Of a DNA stretch of 64,000 nt, positions 11,622 to 24,267 are shown one piece after another (position 1 is the first letter of the stretch; each line of letters opens with the position of its first letter). The DNA is taken from the NCBI GenBank assembly GCA_023853785.1, contig JAJIRX010000851.1, forward strand, positions 248,001-312,000. Reading direction: 5' to 3'. A program made the position numbers and the translations under genes. A model generated the notes under the pieces. It searched no databases and had not been told where the DNA came from. It saw nothing but the letters and a program-made list of their open reading frames with translations. Source of the stretch: Psilocybe azurescens. Lineage: Eukaryota > Basidiomycota > Agaricomycetes > Agaricales > Agrocybaceae.

Positions 11622-14600
11622 CGTGACAGTCAAATGGCAGCTAGACGTCGTTCTACTTGGTTGGCGTATCTCGGGTCAATTAAATGATGCACTCTCATTT
11701 AAAATTCAGGAATGATTTGTTATCTAATAGCTGTGGTGAGCGACCGACAAATGTCAATGAGCATCACCGCATACTCTCCTTTCACGTAAACTACGAAATC
11801 TTGGCCGGCGCTATACTTTAAGCGCTATGCTCCGGCTAACCACAGACCAACGCTCTGAATTCATGCGATCGTACCAGGCCAACTCCAGAATATGATAATC
11901 TAGGCCTCGTGCCTCGCAGAAGAAGGTCATTCGTGCTCTGCAAGGTACATCCATATAACAGAGACCGACAAAGACTGACAGAGACTGAGTACCAGCCCCC
12001 AAACGAGCAAGGGTTGTTTGCACCCGAATTGAACATTCTGTTAAGAAGGCCCATTTTATTTCATGAAACAGAGTAGACATATCATTGCGAGTTAATGAAT
12101 TAAACCGAATTAAGAGTGTCTTATTACGCTAATTCCTGTATGTACATATAAATCTGGTTGAAAGAAGGTGTTGTCAGAAGTTAGTTAACAGTGTCAATGA
12201 TGACCTCTCTAGTCATCAGACTATTTTCGTCCAGGCGCATATTTCCATACTTTCAATAGCGTACCGATTAGCTACATACAATCCATGAACTGGTTTTGGC
12301 GGCAGACTGGGCGAATTCCCGATGGTTCAATTGGCTAAGTACTTCAGTGGAGTAGTAGGTTGAGTAAGGAAATTGGATCTACTCACGCCAAACTCACTCA
12401 ATGTCCAGTTGTACCCCTCCGTACCGTCATAGATTCACATTTAGCCTACATACTACTCTTACATACACGAGCCTACACGGATAAATCGGCGATCGTATAG
12501 CCGATTTCTGCCAAGCTCTGATTGGCTGTGGACCCACAAAACGTGGCCCTTCGGACGATCTCCGAAACGTGGCGGCGGAAGCAAACCCCTGATCAGGGCA
12601 GCCATTTAATACGAATGCGATTGTAAATAGACAATGAGCGTGAAAATATCTGAGCTGCATCCTGGTTCTATCTGGTCACACTTGACGTCCATAATATATT
12701 TCTGAAGATATTCATGCCTACCAGCTGGCTTTGACAACCGAGGCATTTTCTCTAGCCTCATAATACACTATGAATCACGGTCACAGCAGTCAACACCAGC
12801 CAACACCTTCCGCTTAAAATGCACATGTCGATGATGATTAATAGAACCTTGACGTCTGGAAATATCCCTTACCTACACGACGTGCTTCAAACATTCCAAG
12901 AAAATCCAGGAAGTGTAAGAAAATCAGGAGTGCGGGGTAAATCTTGTGGGGAAAGATATAATTAAAGTCTATCATGGATGTAATACCCGAGTGAATCCCT
13001 TGTACCGGGTCCAGTGAGAAGAAAGAGGTGAATCCGACAACTCACAGGATACCATTAACTACGAGCATCCATGTGCTCCCTGCCTTGGTTCCGGGTGAGA
13101 CAAAATGAATGCATATGTAGTGATGGATAATAAGTATAAACCTTCTACGAATAACTACCAATGCTTTTCAAGAACCAAATGAATTGATTTATCGACGTCG
13201 ACGCGAGTACTTATTAAAAGATTTGTCGAGTTGTACTGGGCATATATACACTCAGGCAAGGTGATTAAAGCTGCGATATACTTCATATTAAGGAAATAGC
13301 CAACTCAAGGGACGATTATACAGCCATCTTGCGAGCTTTAACCCTGTTCTCCATAAAATATTTCCAATTGCATTCTACGGTTGGCAGCATATGACGCGCT
13401 GACATATTTGCAGTTCCACCGATAACAAGCACCGGAACCTCCTGACCTTGATTATTTCGGAAAGGGTCGAATACACACCGGCAACAGAGGTGAAATTGAT
13501 ATCAATACTACCCTGGATCAGCTCCCTCTCGTAGCCTTTCAGGAGAGAACCACTTAGTTTCTCGATTTCGGGAGCGCATAGAAGACCAATCGGATAGTGA
13601 ATACCAATATTGCCATATTATTTCATCTTGCCGGCGTGAGGTCATTCTGGAGGGTGGGACGTCCCTAAGAAAAGAAAAAGTTGCTAAAAAGACATAACAG
13701 TGAGCGTGACAGACCAGATGGTCGTAAAAATCATCCATATGGTATATGTCGAGGATTCGACAATACTAGTGTACTCAGAGCTAAGTGTCGAGCCGCCTTG
13801 CGGCTCTTGTCTGTGGCTAAAATCAGCCAGTTGGTGATGGAACATGGGAAATTGAAATTGACCTTCATCCCACCAACACTACATCAATTAAGGATTTTTG
13901 CTGTCACGATATTGAGCAGAATAGGGTGTGGGGCAGCTTAGAAAAGACATATTAAAGCGAAATGATGCTTCGTGGGAACTCGTTCAAGATCATCTATTCA
14001 AATACAAAAGCAGGGACGGTTTAGCGTAGGAGGCGCGGAAAATGGTCCGGCGGCGAGCTTGAGTCAGGGTAGAGCTTGCCGCTAGGTATACATTTGGCTA
14101 TTCAACGGTCTTGTGACATCTCATTCAAAATGAGCCACTTTATAATATATTGCGCGTATTTGATCATACCCAAATAGGATAATTGGTCTGTCGGCCGAAG
14201 AAGTTTCAAAATGAGGTAGATGTGCTACAAATCGTGCACTCGTTTAAGCGCATGTCAAATTTAGTTTTGGAGTTCAAAATGGGCGTGACGCGGGGTGCAT
14301 ACCTTGCGGGGTGAAGCATAAAAAGAGATGCAAGAGCATTGGAGAGCGAAGACAGCACATGTGTCAACTGTGCGCTGAGCTAAAAGGGAATCTACATAAT
14401 GGCAGCCTAGAAGTCCAGTCGTGTAATTTGAAATTGAGTATAAGCCGCGATTTAAGACAGGCTGACCGGTTGATATCCACTCTTCCTAAACAGGATTGCC
14501 TGCAATACGCGCTGTATGCATTCATAATACACGAATAGATGCTGACACAGGGGCCCGCCAAAGATCACTAGACCTATACAATTTGGAAGAGTTTCTCAAG

Positions 14601-17247
14601 ATAGGGCATGCTGCCAGTAAAAACAAGAGTTACCTGGATTGCATAACTAACGTATTTTGACAGACATCATGCAACGTTGTCGTACGAGGTATATCAGTCC
14701 TAAAAGCGAGAAGGACTGAGTCAAACTCTTGAAGTAGTCAAATTAGATCCAAAGTACTCACACAGTAAGTACCGCGGAGAGCAAAGCATGGCGGAAATTG
14801 CGCGGACACGGGGATGCCACTTGCCGTATAACATTTGCTTGTTGATTTGTGCAGAGATGTAACGTTGGTAGATCCAAGTCCTCTTCCCAAAAGGGTGGAT
14901 CATCCAAACTTGACGTGTCTGTTGAACACATCAAGCTCCGACACCTCGACAAAGGACCTACTTGGGTGAGTAAGCCGTTATGAAATGCCAAGAGACCATA
15001 ATGCCGAGCGGCCTTCGCGATGATTCTCGGATATAGGTTTTTGGGTGGAACAAGCTGTAGTGATTGCGGACAGAAATTGGTGGATTTCAGGGCTAGCGTT
15101 CCACGCGCTTATCATTTTGCTTGGCCTTTTATTTTGATTGGCCAGTTATATCATACTCATGCATATATCTGTTTGGTTACAGTGGCCGAAGTAAAACATG
15201 TACACTGGAACTTGCTGAAAACCCCTAAGTTCTTGACGGCGATCAATGTGTCTTTGGTTCAACTCTTATATTAACGTTCTCGAGTTGGGAAGACTTTAGG
15301 TTTTCAGGGAGCCTTGATCCGATAGACATAAAATTTACAAGAAGAAGAAAATGGTATTGATGATTGAAATTAAGTTCTAACCAAGCACCACGTACTTTGA
15401 TTGTCCATGCTTTTTTATTCAGCACTTAGAGCTTTGTAAATCAACTTCCGTGTAATATTGGTACAGAATACAGCCAAGTAGACACCGGCCCTCGACATAC
15501 TTCCATTCCCAAGGAGAGAACAGCGAATAGTTTCAATATAGTCCAGGAAACCTGATTGAATTTGGATCATCTTGTCTTTATTATGCACTCCGCCGCCATT
15601 ACTTGTGGTAAATCCTCCAAGACTAGCCCAAGTGACATGTGGTCAGCTCACTTCCTCCCCCGAAGATAAGGAAGTGTAAGAAAGTGCTCTCACACGCTGG
15701 ACCCAAGATGTTGGTATCCACCGAGATCGCTTGAATGTAGGCTATAAACATTGCAAGGGGGCCCGTGGCTCGAAGAGCATGCGCACGTGTCCGAGAATGG
15801 ATGAGAGTTGCTTCGCGATCTATGGGTGGAGGGTACGCATGGAAGTCGCATCGGTATCTGTGAGTCTGCTATGGTGGATGGCGCCATATTCCTGGGAGAG
15901 TATCACTAGTGGAATGGAGGATATTGGGTCAGTCTGAACGCGAGAACAAAAGGCATGTAAATTGAAAAGGTTGCCGATATTTCAGCTAATGATATGATCT
16001 GTAGTTCCCACCTGTCAGCCGGCTTCATGGCTTAAAGTGTCCTTATGATTGGTTTCAAAGCCGTTCCCGTGGACTCGTTTCCCACCCCTCTGCCGGCTTC
16101 CCGTCGACAACGACAGTGGGGTGCCTAGCTATCTGGTCTACATTATTTGTGCTGCAGAAGCTTAAGCATACTCTCATGTTAATGTGAAATTTAGTCTATG
16201 ACATTCCACCCCCAATCCTTTAAACTTCGAGGAGTTTATAATTTCGAGTATTTTCGGACACTTTGAAGCCACCTTCGAAATTCAGTCCCAAGAGACGTAT
16301 ATTGTCACTAAAGTCAGACTGCGCACTCAAAATAATCTGTTTAATGCATATGAACGAAGTCTATGCTCGTCCTCGGGAACGTGCCCACTCGATGACATTG
16401 TCTTTAAAACCACAGAGGCCATCAACATTCCAAGATTGTGCCTCAGTTAACGCATTCAAGCCGGACAGCGGATAATAAATACTCGTAATAGGTAGATGCA
16501 CGGCGGATTGGAGGCCGACAATCCTTGCATAGTAAATTTTTATAACATTCATCCGGCGCCTATGAAATACTTTGTCCCGCCGAAGACAGTTACTTATTTC
16601 TATTTTTAGCACAAGGCCTGCAACTCTTAAACACGTTGCTAGCACACTTGTAATTCATTTCTTTCTTTGAATGCATCCGCTGAAATTTCAACGACATCCT
16701 CAGAGTGATAAATACTTTCGATCTTGATTATTCATGTCGTAAGTGACAACTGTATGGAACAAATATTTACCCACTATTAATCATGTCGTCAACTTTAAGT
16801 ACAAGTCATCAGGTCGGCGAATGTGTTTTCCGTGGAATAGCCTTTGTGTACCTTGGTAGATGCTGATCTGGGGAAATGGTTCGATCAGATGTCTGAGGCC
16901 GGCATATAGCCCTCCACCTTGTCTATGTCCGACAATGTGGATATGTTTGTGGCTGTAGCGCACAATCTGCGCTCGGCATGATCGAGGTCAAGAGATGAAA
17001 GTTGATAGATGTACACTTGGTATTTACACAGGGAATCAAAATTAGGGCATTGCCATACACTAGTGTGACCGTGTGATCATACAATGAGCTGTGTTTGGAT
17101 CACTGATATGTTAAATCAACGGCACTGCGGGGCACTTACTAATAGGATGCGTGAACAACGTACTAGTAGGGTATACTATTTTTTGTAAAGTGTATATTAT
17201 ATTCAAATGTTATAAACAGCAAATGTAATTTGACACGGTTAGTGAAC

Positions 17248-17269
17248 GTGGCACGCCTTCGGGTGCCAC
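17248..17269. other. Short perfect hairpin
   Basis: gtggcac and gtgccac form a 7-bp inverted repeat around an 8-nt loop (gccttcgg) that contains TTCG. It lies in the gene-poor region with no transcript evidence. It may be chance or part of an RNA. Confidence 0.5.
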
Positions 17270-20200
17270 ACATGGACTGTTATAGCGTGTCCTTTCTAGC
17301 CACTACCAGCTCCCTTGTCAGGCATTTTCACCGAACTAAGTAATAGATTCGTACTAAGTATGGGTTGCAGTGGATCACATAACTATGAGCACAGGCTATG
17401 ACTTTCCCGCAATCCAACGATCGCCGGCGGGCAGGGGCGGGCGTCTATCAATCGCGACCCTGAGTGACCTCAGGCATGACGATGTGGGCACTTGCACTGG
17501 AGACGACAGGCCCGCGTCCTTAAAAATTCAAATGCGGATGTGAATAGTGCTCACTGTGATTTCGGATTAAAATATAGATTCCGTGCAAGATAACGCTGTC
17601 GCGGGGTAAACCAGTAATAGGTTATTCCGGATATTAGTCCTACTTCCAGGTCCGAGCTCCTAGACTGGAAACAGTATTCTCCGTTCAGAAAATAGCGCAT
17701 TAAAATGAAGCTATTACTAGGTCATTCATTAGATTCTTCCGGAAATGCTCCCGTTCCGTGACCTTGTTGTTTCAAAAGAGCAAGTAAATGTACGCTACAG
17801 CAAAGGTCTTCAGTGTCTTCGAATACGAGATTGTTCATGCCATACAAAATCCGCTCATAAAAGTAGCGTAGTGTTACATCTAGTACGTGATTACGAGCTA
17901 GGATAGTCACAGGTATGTCTCATTAATAAAATGGATGACTGTACATTGCAAGAGACATGCGACATGAGGATTGTTCCATTATGTGGCGCTAAGACACCTT
18001 GGGACCCCATCACTGCTGAAAGTCGAGAGCACAATGTCAGTTGGACAGTTGAGATTGGGTGGTCGAGCGCATATCCACGTCTGTCACGGCCTAGCTTAAC
18101 TTAACGGCCATCTAACTCCTGCTTGTCTCTAGAGTGTATAACTCCCGACCACGGAAAAACCTCGTGAAAACGCCTCCATCTACGGCTGTATCATCGATTT
18201 ATATCCATGCGCACAGCGTTGCTTGCTTGCGTAGTCTCTTGTGACTACTATACGCATATATGCATATTCTCAGCGACAAGCATGTAGGATTGATACTGAT
18301 GGCACCAGCCATGAACTCTTGGACAGGAAGGAAATACTAATCTGCATAAATCTATGTCCGACGCCACCTCTTTTGACATCGGCATATCCCATGTCGCCTC
18401 CAGTATAGATGCCGTGAGAACTATTAGAGGGAAACACAGTTTTGTGAGTTGCTTATCATCTCTTATCATGTGCGCGAAGCTCTCGGCCTAGCGCTCACGG
18501 GTTCAAGAGGGTTTATTTCATGATGGGACGGGAAGCCACGGCGCTCCTGATGTTGTCTACCAATAGCAGCATTATATCAGAACACTGTGTTGAAGAATAA
18601 ACTAGTTTTAGCTTCTAGTTATTCACGGTTTGATGTACTCTCCGCCTGATTTAAACTGACTCACATGAATTCCGATGTTGCTGGAACGAACTTTGAGATG
18701 ACTCACGCATCGGGACCTGTCTTAGCCACTGATTTGAAAGGATGAAAGAGCCTCATGATTGCAGATGCATACTCCACAGTTTAATACTACTTGAAACAGG
18801 TTCCATTCTATAAACCGATACGCTCCTCCGACGGCTCTACTGACTGTAGGGAATCTGCTCAATGTAGCTTCAGAAAATCTCTAAGAACTTGGATGCTAAA
18901 GATGGAGCTATGGTAACAAGTGCCAGTGATCAACTTGTAGTTGGCTTGAGCGCTCATTGATCTTTCCTTTCCGACCTTCTTGAATTTGAGAAATGTCAAA
19001 AGCTTGCTTCGACAGGGTAAGTATTTTTATTCATCCGAGGTAATCGTACAGGACATCTGTTTTCTATTTAGCACCCACTTAATTATTGAGAGCATTAAAA
19101 CCAATGTGTCTTGAATTCTCGCCGAGTCGCGCCCCGATTTTCGATGTCGGAGAAACATGCCATTTGCGGCGAACGGCGTCACCTCTGGTCTCCTCCGCGT
19201 ACATATTAGTAAGCGACAAAACTGCGAGCGCCAAGAGTGCGCTATTGAGGTGCATCATGCCGCACTAGTAATCGAGCCAGGGACTTCAAATGACTTCAAA
19301 CTGTGATAGATGAATATAATGTGCAAGACCTTCCGCGACCCAAGCCGTCCCAACTTCCAAGACAACTAATCAAAATATTGTTAAATCACGGTGATTGTTC
19401 ACTCTACGATGCTCTCCTCTCATCCGGAAAAGTCTGTCGATTTAAAACAGTAATTACGGAGCATTCGGACTATCTCAATTTCAGTCATCATCATCATCAT
19501 CTCCATCTTTCTCTTTATAGCTGGAACGCGATGTGTTGACTCTATTCTAGACTCGCGAGCGGCTAGTATACCACTTGGGATTTGTTATATAGAGTTCGGT
19601 GGTACGGCAAATATTGACTATTGAATAATACTCGAGCAACATTACATATTTGAAGTTAACTTCCGAAAGGCGAGGGAACCACAACTATGCTGGTCAGATC
19701 AAGCCCAGAATTGGCCTGCCGTCGGAATTTCCCTCAGAGAAACTTACAGCTCGCCTGAAAATCGGAGGTGTCTACATAGCATTTAAAACCTTGCACTATG
19801 CGGAGTTGTCAATGGTGCCTCATCCCTTACACTGACGTATATATTCTTTTAAATAACTTGTCCCACACCGCAGCCCGATTCCGCGTACCGCAGTTGCCGC
19901 ATGGAAAGAAAAAATATGACTCCCAGATCAACACAGACACCCATTCTCGTATTCGGGCATTTGACCATGCAGCTCGTTTGCAAGATGAGCACTGAAGATG
20001 CATGCTGCTCCCTGGGAGTTGCACGATCCGGCCGGGCCGTCAAAAGTGTCACTTGTCAAAGGGCGTTCAAAATGGTACAAGGAATTTGTTTGTAGCGAGT
20101 TGGCATGAAAGGATCGTGGGTGCAGAATGCTTGGGAGACGTCCGAGCCACCATCGACGTGCTTCAGGTACTGTAATATCTGTAATTAGCACCATGAAATG

Positions 20201-22194
20201 AATGGAAGCGGCGGCAACGATTTGACGCCGGTGCATTTCACTTGTTCAGAAAACATCAAATTTGGGCTTAAAAGACGGGAAAAGCACTAACAGACGATGA
20301 TGGCGGTTCTGTTCAATTTAAGGGGCGAATCCAAAGGAATGTACAACTTCAGTTTTCTACGGCTCGAAGTATTAACAGGCTAGGTACTAGAACAAATGGT
20401 CTTCCCACTCACTGCCAACTCATCGCCCGGCGCCCCGAGCATAACAGATGCAGAGTTCATCACAGCTATCACCTCCGATATGTCAGGATATATGATCGTA
20501 CATTATATTAGTATCCCCTTCCCGCCCCTTGACTTTATATGTAATATGCCAATGCCAGAGGCTCCCGTTGTATCTGTACTAATAATATATCAATCCCTCT
20601 CCGTATTTTTGGCCTTGCTTCGCTCGCTAAATTACGCGGTAGGATGGGAATTCTGTTTTATTTAATTTAAGGTTTGCCATGGTGAATTAGTGCACTGCTT
20701 ACAGCATCCCGAACGAGTTCTCGCATACGCCTAGATGCCGAAGGTCAAGAAGGCAGAGAAGAGGCGGGGTAATCTATTTTTAAATGTGTTAAAAACGTGG
20801 ATGGGAAGTCTTCTAGGATTACTTTAAGTTTGCTAGATGTTGCAAGTAGTGACCTTATGTACCGTGATTCCTCAATCTCTCGATGAACGGCGATGACTGG
20901 CATTTAGAGTTGGCAGTGCGGATAGACTACTAGACCTAATGAGAAATGTATCTGCACACCTTGGAGCCCCGCGGGGAAGAATGGTCTCTCGGACGAAAAA
21001 GCTCACAAGGAAATATGCTTAACATACATACAGACGGTATCCCCTCCGCTGCAGGGCGAGGACCATCACCAACATACATACCGCTAAGAATAAACATCAT
21101 GCGGTACATGCTCCTGCTACCCGTATATATCTAGCAGGCGCGACGCAGATAACTTGCCCATTAGTCTATATTTATCCGTCTATGCCATGAAATAATGTCA
21201 CCCACACCATCCCCATATTCATCCCCACATACGCCCCCCCTCTGTCAAGGACCCGAAATACAGGTTACATCAGCATACTTAAGTTACAGCTACGGATAGA
21301 TGTAACGTTACCCCAGGTGCCGGCGCATGGCACGGCGCCGTAGGGACACGGGGAGCGGCAAGGGGGCTATTGACAAGTGTTCATTGAGATCCGGGGGAGG
21401 GAAGGGGGGTTAGATGGTTCATTATTTTTACCGCGATTCAGGTCGAGATTCGCCTTGAGTAAACATACCCAAAACTGATGATGTATCGATGGAGGGCTAA
21501 CTCGTCATGATGATGTACTCTGTGTGTTGTTGAATACATCATCAGCCCGTCGAGCGTCGATTGTTTGAAATTGTAGGTATGCGGACAGTATGTATTTTGA
21601 CCTCTGATATTTTGGACTCTGAAGCATCTAGATGCCGTTTTAGCTGCCCCGCGCGTTACCATGCCACACCGTGCCATACCCATGCCACCCACCGTTGTCT
21701 CCCCATCAGGGCCTAGCAGTAGGACTAATTATGTAGACATGTACTATTTTTAAGGTTAAAAGAAAACTTACTGCTGCTGTGAGTTAGGCTGGATTTAATT
21801 GGATGTTCAAGGAGCAGGTACGTTAACTTTGAGAGTGTGTACATCATCCATTGTGGTGTGCCTTCATATTCTTGTAGACTGCAGCCGTGTGCGCTCTAAT
21901 GGCAGCACGGCAAGCGTGGGCGTGGGCGTGGATTCATTTGAGTGGGAGAGCGAGAGCACAACTCAAACGCAAGAGGTGAGGTGAGCGTTCCCCATTTTGA
22001 TCCAGCGTACTTACTCCTCAAAGCCTCACGGAGCAACGGCGCAGCTTGACTAAACGGGTATGTACACTGATACAAAGCATCCCCAGAACAGAGTATTTTT
22101 TCTTCTGCGTACAGGTGACGGAACTATATATGTATCTATCCTCCCTACGGACTCGGCGTACGGGGAGAGAGGCTATGGTGATCCATGCTTTAAT

Positions 22195-22506
22195 TTGGCC
22201 TGATCCACAAATCAGTTGTCGGGCTGTTAACTGAGCTACTCGGGCTTGCGTTATCACGACCCCAGACTACTTAGACTACATACTTACCTTACATCATGAT
22301 AATCATATTATAAATTGATCATTATGGCTTTATTTCTGACTAAAATCTGAGCTGCTGCCGTGGTGACTGATATTGAGCATTTACTCGTTCAAAAATCTCC
22401 TGAAATACCATGTTGTAGTAACTGATTGAAATCCTCATACTCCGACTACTAGTCCTGATGTCAGCACATTGGACAACTCTCTATCCAGCTGAGCTATGGG
22501 ATACTC
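22195..22506 (-). other. Two tRNA-like A-box segments
   Basis: On the minus strand, TAGCTCAGCTGG near 22486-22497 fits the Pol III A-box consensus fully. TAGCTCAGTTAA near 22229-22240 fits at 10 of 12 positions. Neither is followed by a good B box or a foldable T arm, so neither is a functional tRNA by eye. tRNA pseudogenes or a SINE-like relic are possible. Confidence 0.3.
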
Positions 22507-24217
22507 TGATACGCGCTCGGCGGTCTCAGTGGCATTATTGATGAATATCCAGATAATCAAAACTTACTCTAACTTACCCCGAAGTCTAGATTCAATTTTC
22601 CTCGGAGGTATCAGTGTTGAAAGCAGAATTAAACATACGCACACTTTTGGCCTCGCGATCGTAAGCTGATACAGTGATACCGGCTCGGACTGAAGTTAAG
22701 TGACTTGGACGGTTAGTAATCGTTATCTTTTCGAGTCAACGCGGCTGGATATGATAATCAACGGTCAATTCAAAGTTGAAACACGCTCGTTTCGAACGTT
22801 CCAGCTCCAGCTGAGAGCGGCGAAAGGTCGTCGAACGCAGTATTTGCATGCGGAGTGCTCGGAGTGCGTGATGGACGGCGGTATGGCACTTAATCACTCT
22901 ACCTGTTAATATAGTGGCACTCCAGTGCTGTTAATTTAAGCCAAGTCCCAAGTACAAATTAACTGGTCTACCCATTATTAAATACCACTAGATACAATGG
23001 CATGGAGACTTACTTTCTTCTTTTCCTTCCACTGTTCTACTAACGAGACTGCCGGGTGGTCTCATGACATGTTAATTATCCTACTATAGCTCGAAGCTAT
23101 AATTGTCCTTGATCCTAGAGTGGTGTCCAATACATACATTAGTAGCATCAGCATCACTGGTTCGTCTCTTCCCATTCCCCTTTCCGTTCTCCAATTGGGG
23201 GCTCGGAGTCGGACCTCAGTGGGACAGGTCGCATGACGCACCCCAAGCGCCTAAAAGCACGGCGGCTATGGCGTACACTGATTGGTGCATAATATTAGCC
23301 CTTTGTAATTACATACACTTCTACCTATATGCATTCGAGACGGTTGCTGAATAGCCGTATGCAATTCATCATCCAGGTCGAAAACACGAGTTATGTACGG
23401 GGGTCTTACGGGAAAGTGTATGTAAGTGGTACCAACATGGGGTATATCGTACAAGCGTTGATCTAATTAGAATTTGGATTCGATCGACATGATTGGATTC
23501 GTTCAGTGTTTATGTGACAAGTCAAAGGAGCCAGCTAGAATAAAATTCAAACCCTTTTTACCACAAAGGCTCAGTGACAACGAGGAACGAGTTACGAAAT
23601 ATATGCTTCAGGTCCCAGGAAACAAACGACCAGGGACAACACTATCATTACGAGCTTGCTACATACGAAACGCAAGACTCGAGCAACGAGAGGAGGTGGC
23701 GCGCCAAGAGCTGACGCTCAAGATTAACCTTGGGATATGGCGACGCACGTTGCCGTTCCCCATTGCGCGCACCGACAAGTCACTGAACAAGCAGGAGCTC
23801 TGCTAGACGCAAATTGCAATCGCAAAGCGTCGAAGACATGTGCGCATCCATCGCACTCACAAGATTCATTGATGTTGGTATCGATCTCTGAGATGCATAC
23901 CCTCGAAATGAACCGCACCCACCCATACAACCTATCTTTAAACCGGACTCACTGGGAGACTGTATGTCGAAAGCTCGGTTATACCGGCCATATACGCATT
24001 GCAACCTGTGTAGCGAGTATTCAGTCAAACACCACCCAGGCCAGCGCAGCCTGCCTGATTGAAAGCATGCGCGAGGCGATACGCTTAACGCTATGCATAT
24101 GCATATGCTCAGTGACAGCTACCTTGCGACTCGCCTCGCTGCTCTCGATCTGGCTATAGCCTATGACATATCATATGCAAAAGAACAAACCGTTTATTTT
24201 TATCAGCGTCCACAGCT

Positions 24218-24267
24218 GTGTGCGTACTACACAGCTCGTGCAGTGTGCGTACTACACAGCTCGTGCA
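24218..24267. repeat. 25-bp direct tandem duplication
   Basis: Two identical copies of a 25-bp unit beginning gtgtgcgtactacac lie head to tail, followed by a 7-base partial copy. It is a local duplication in the gene-poor region. Confidence 0.95.
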
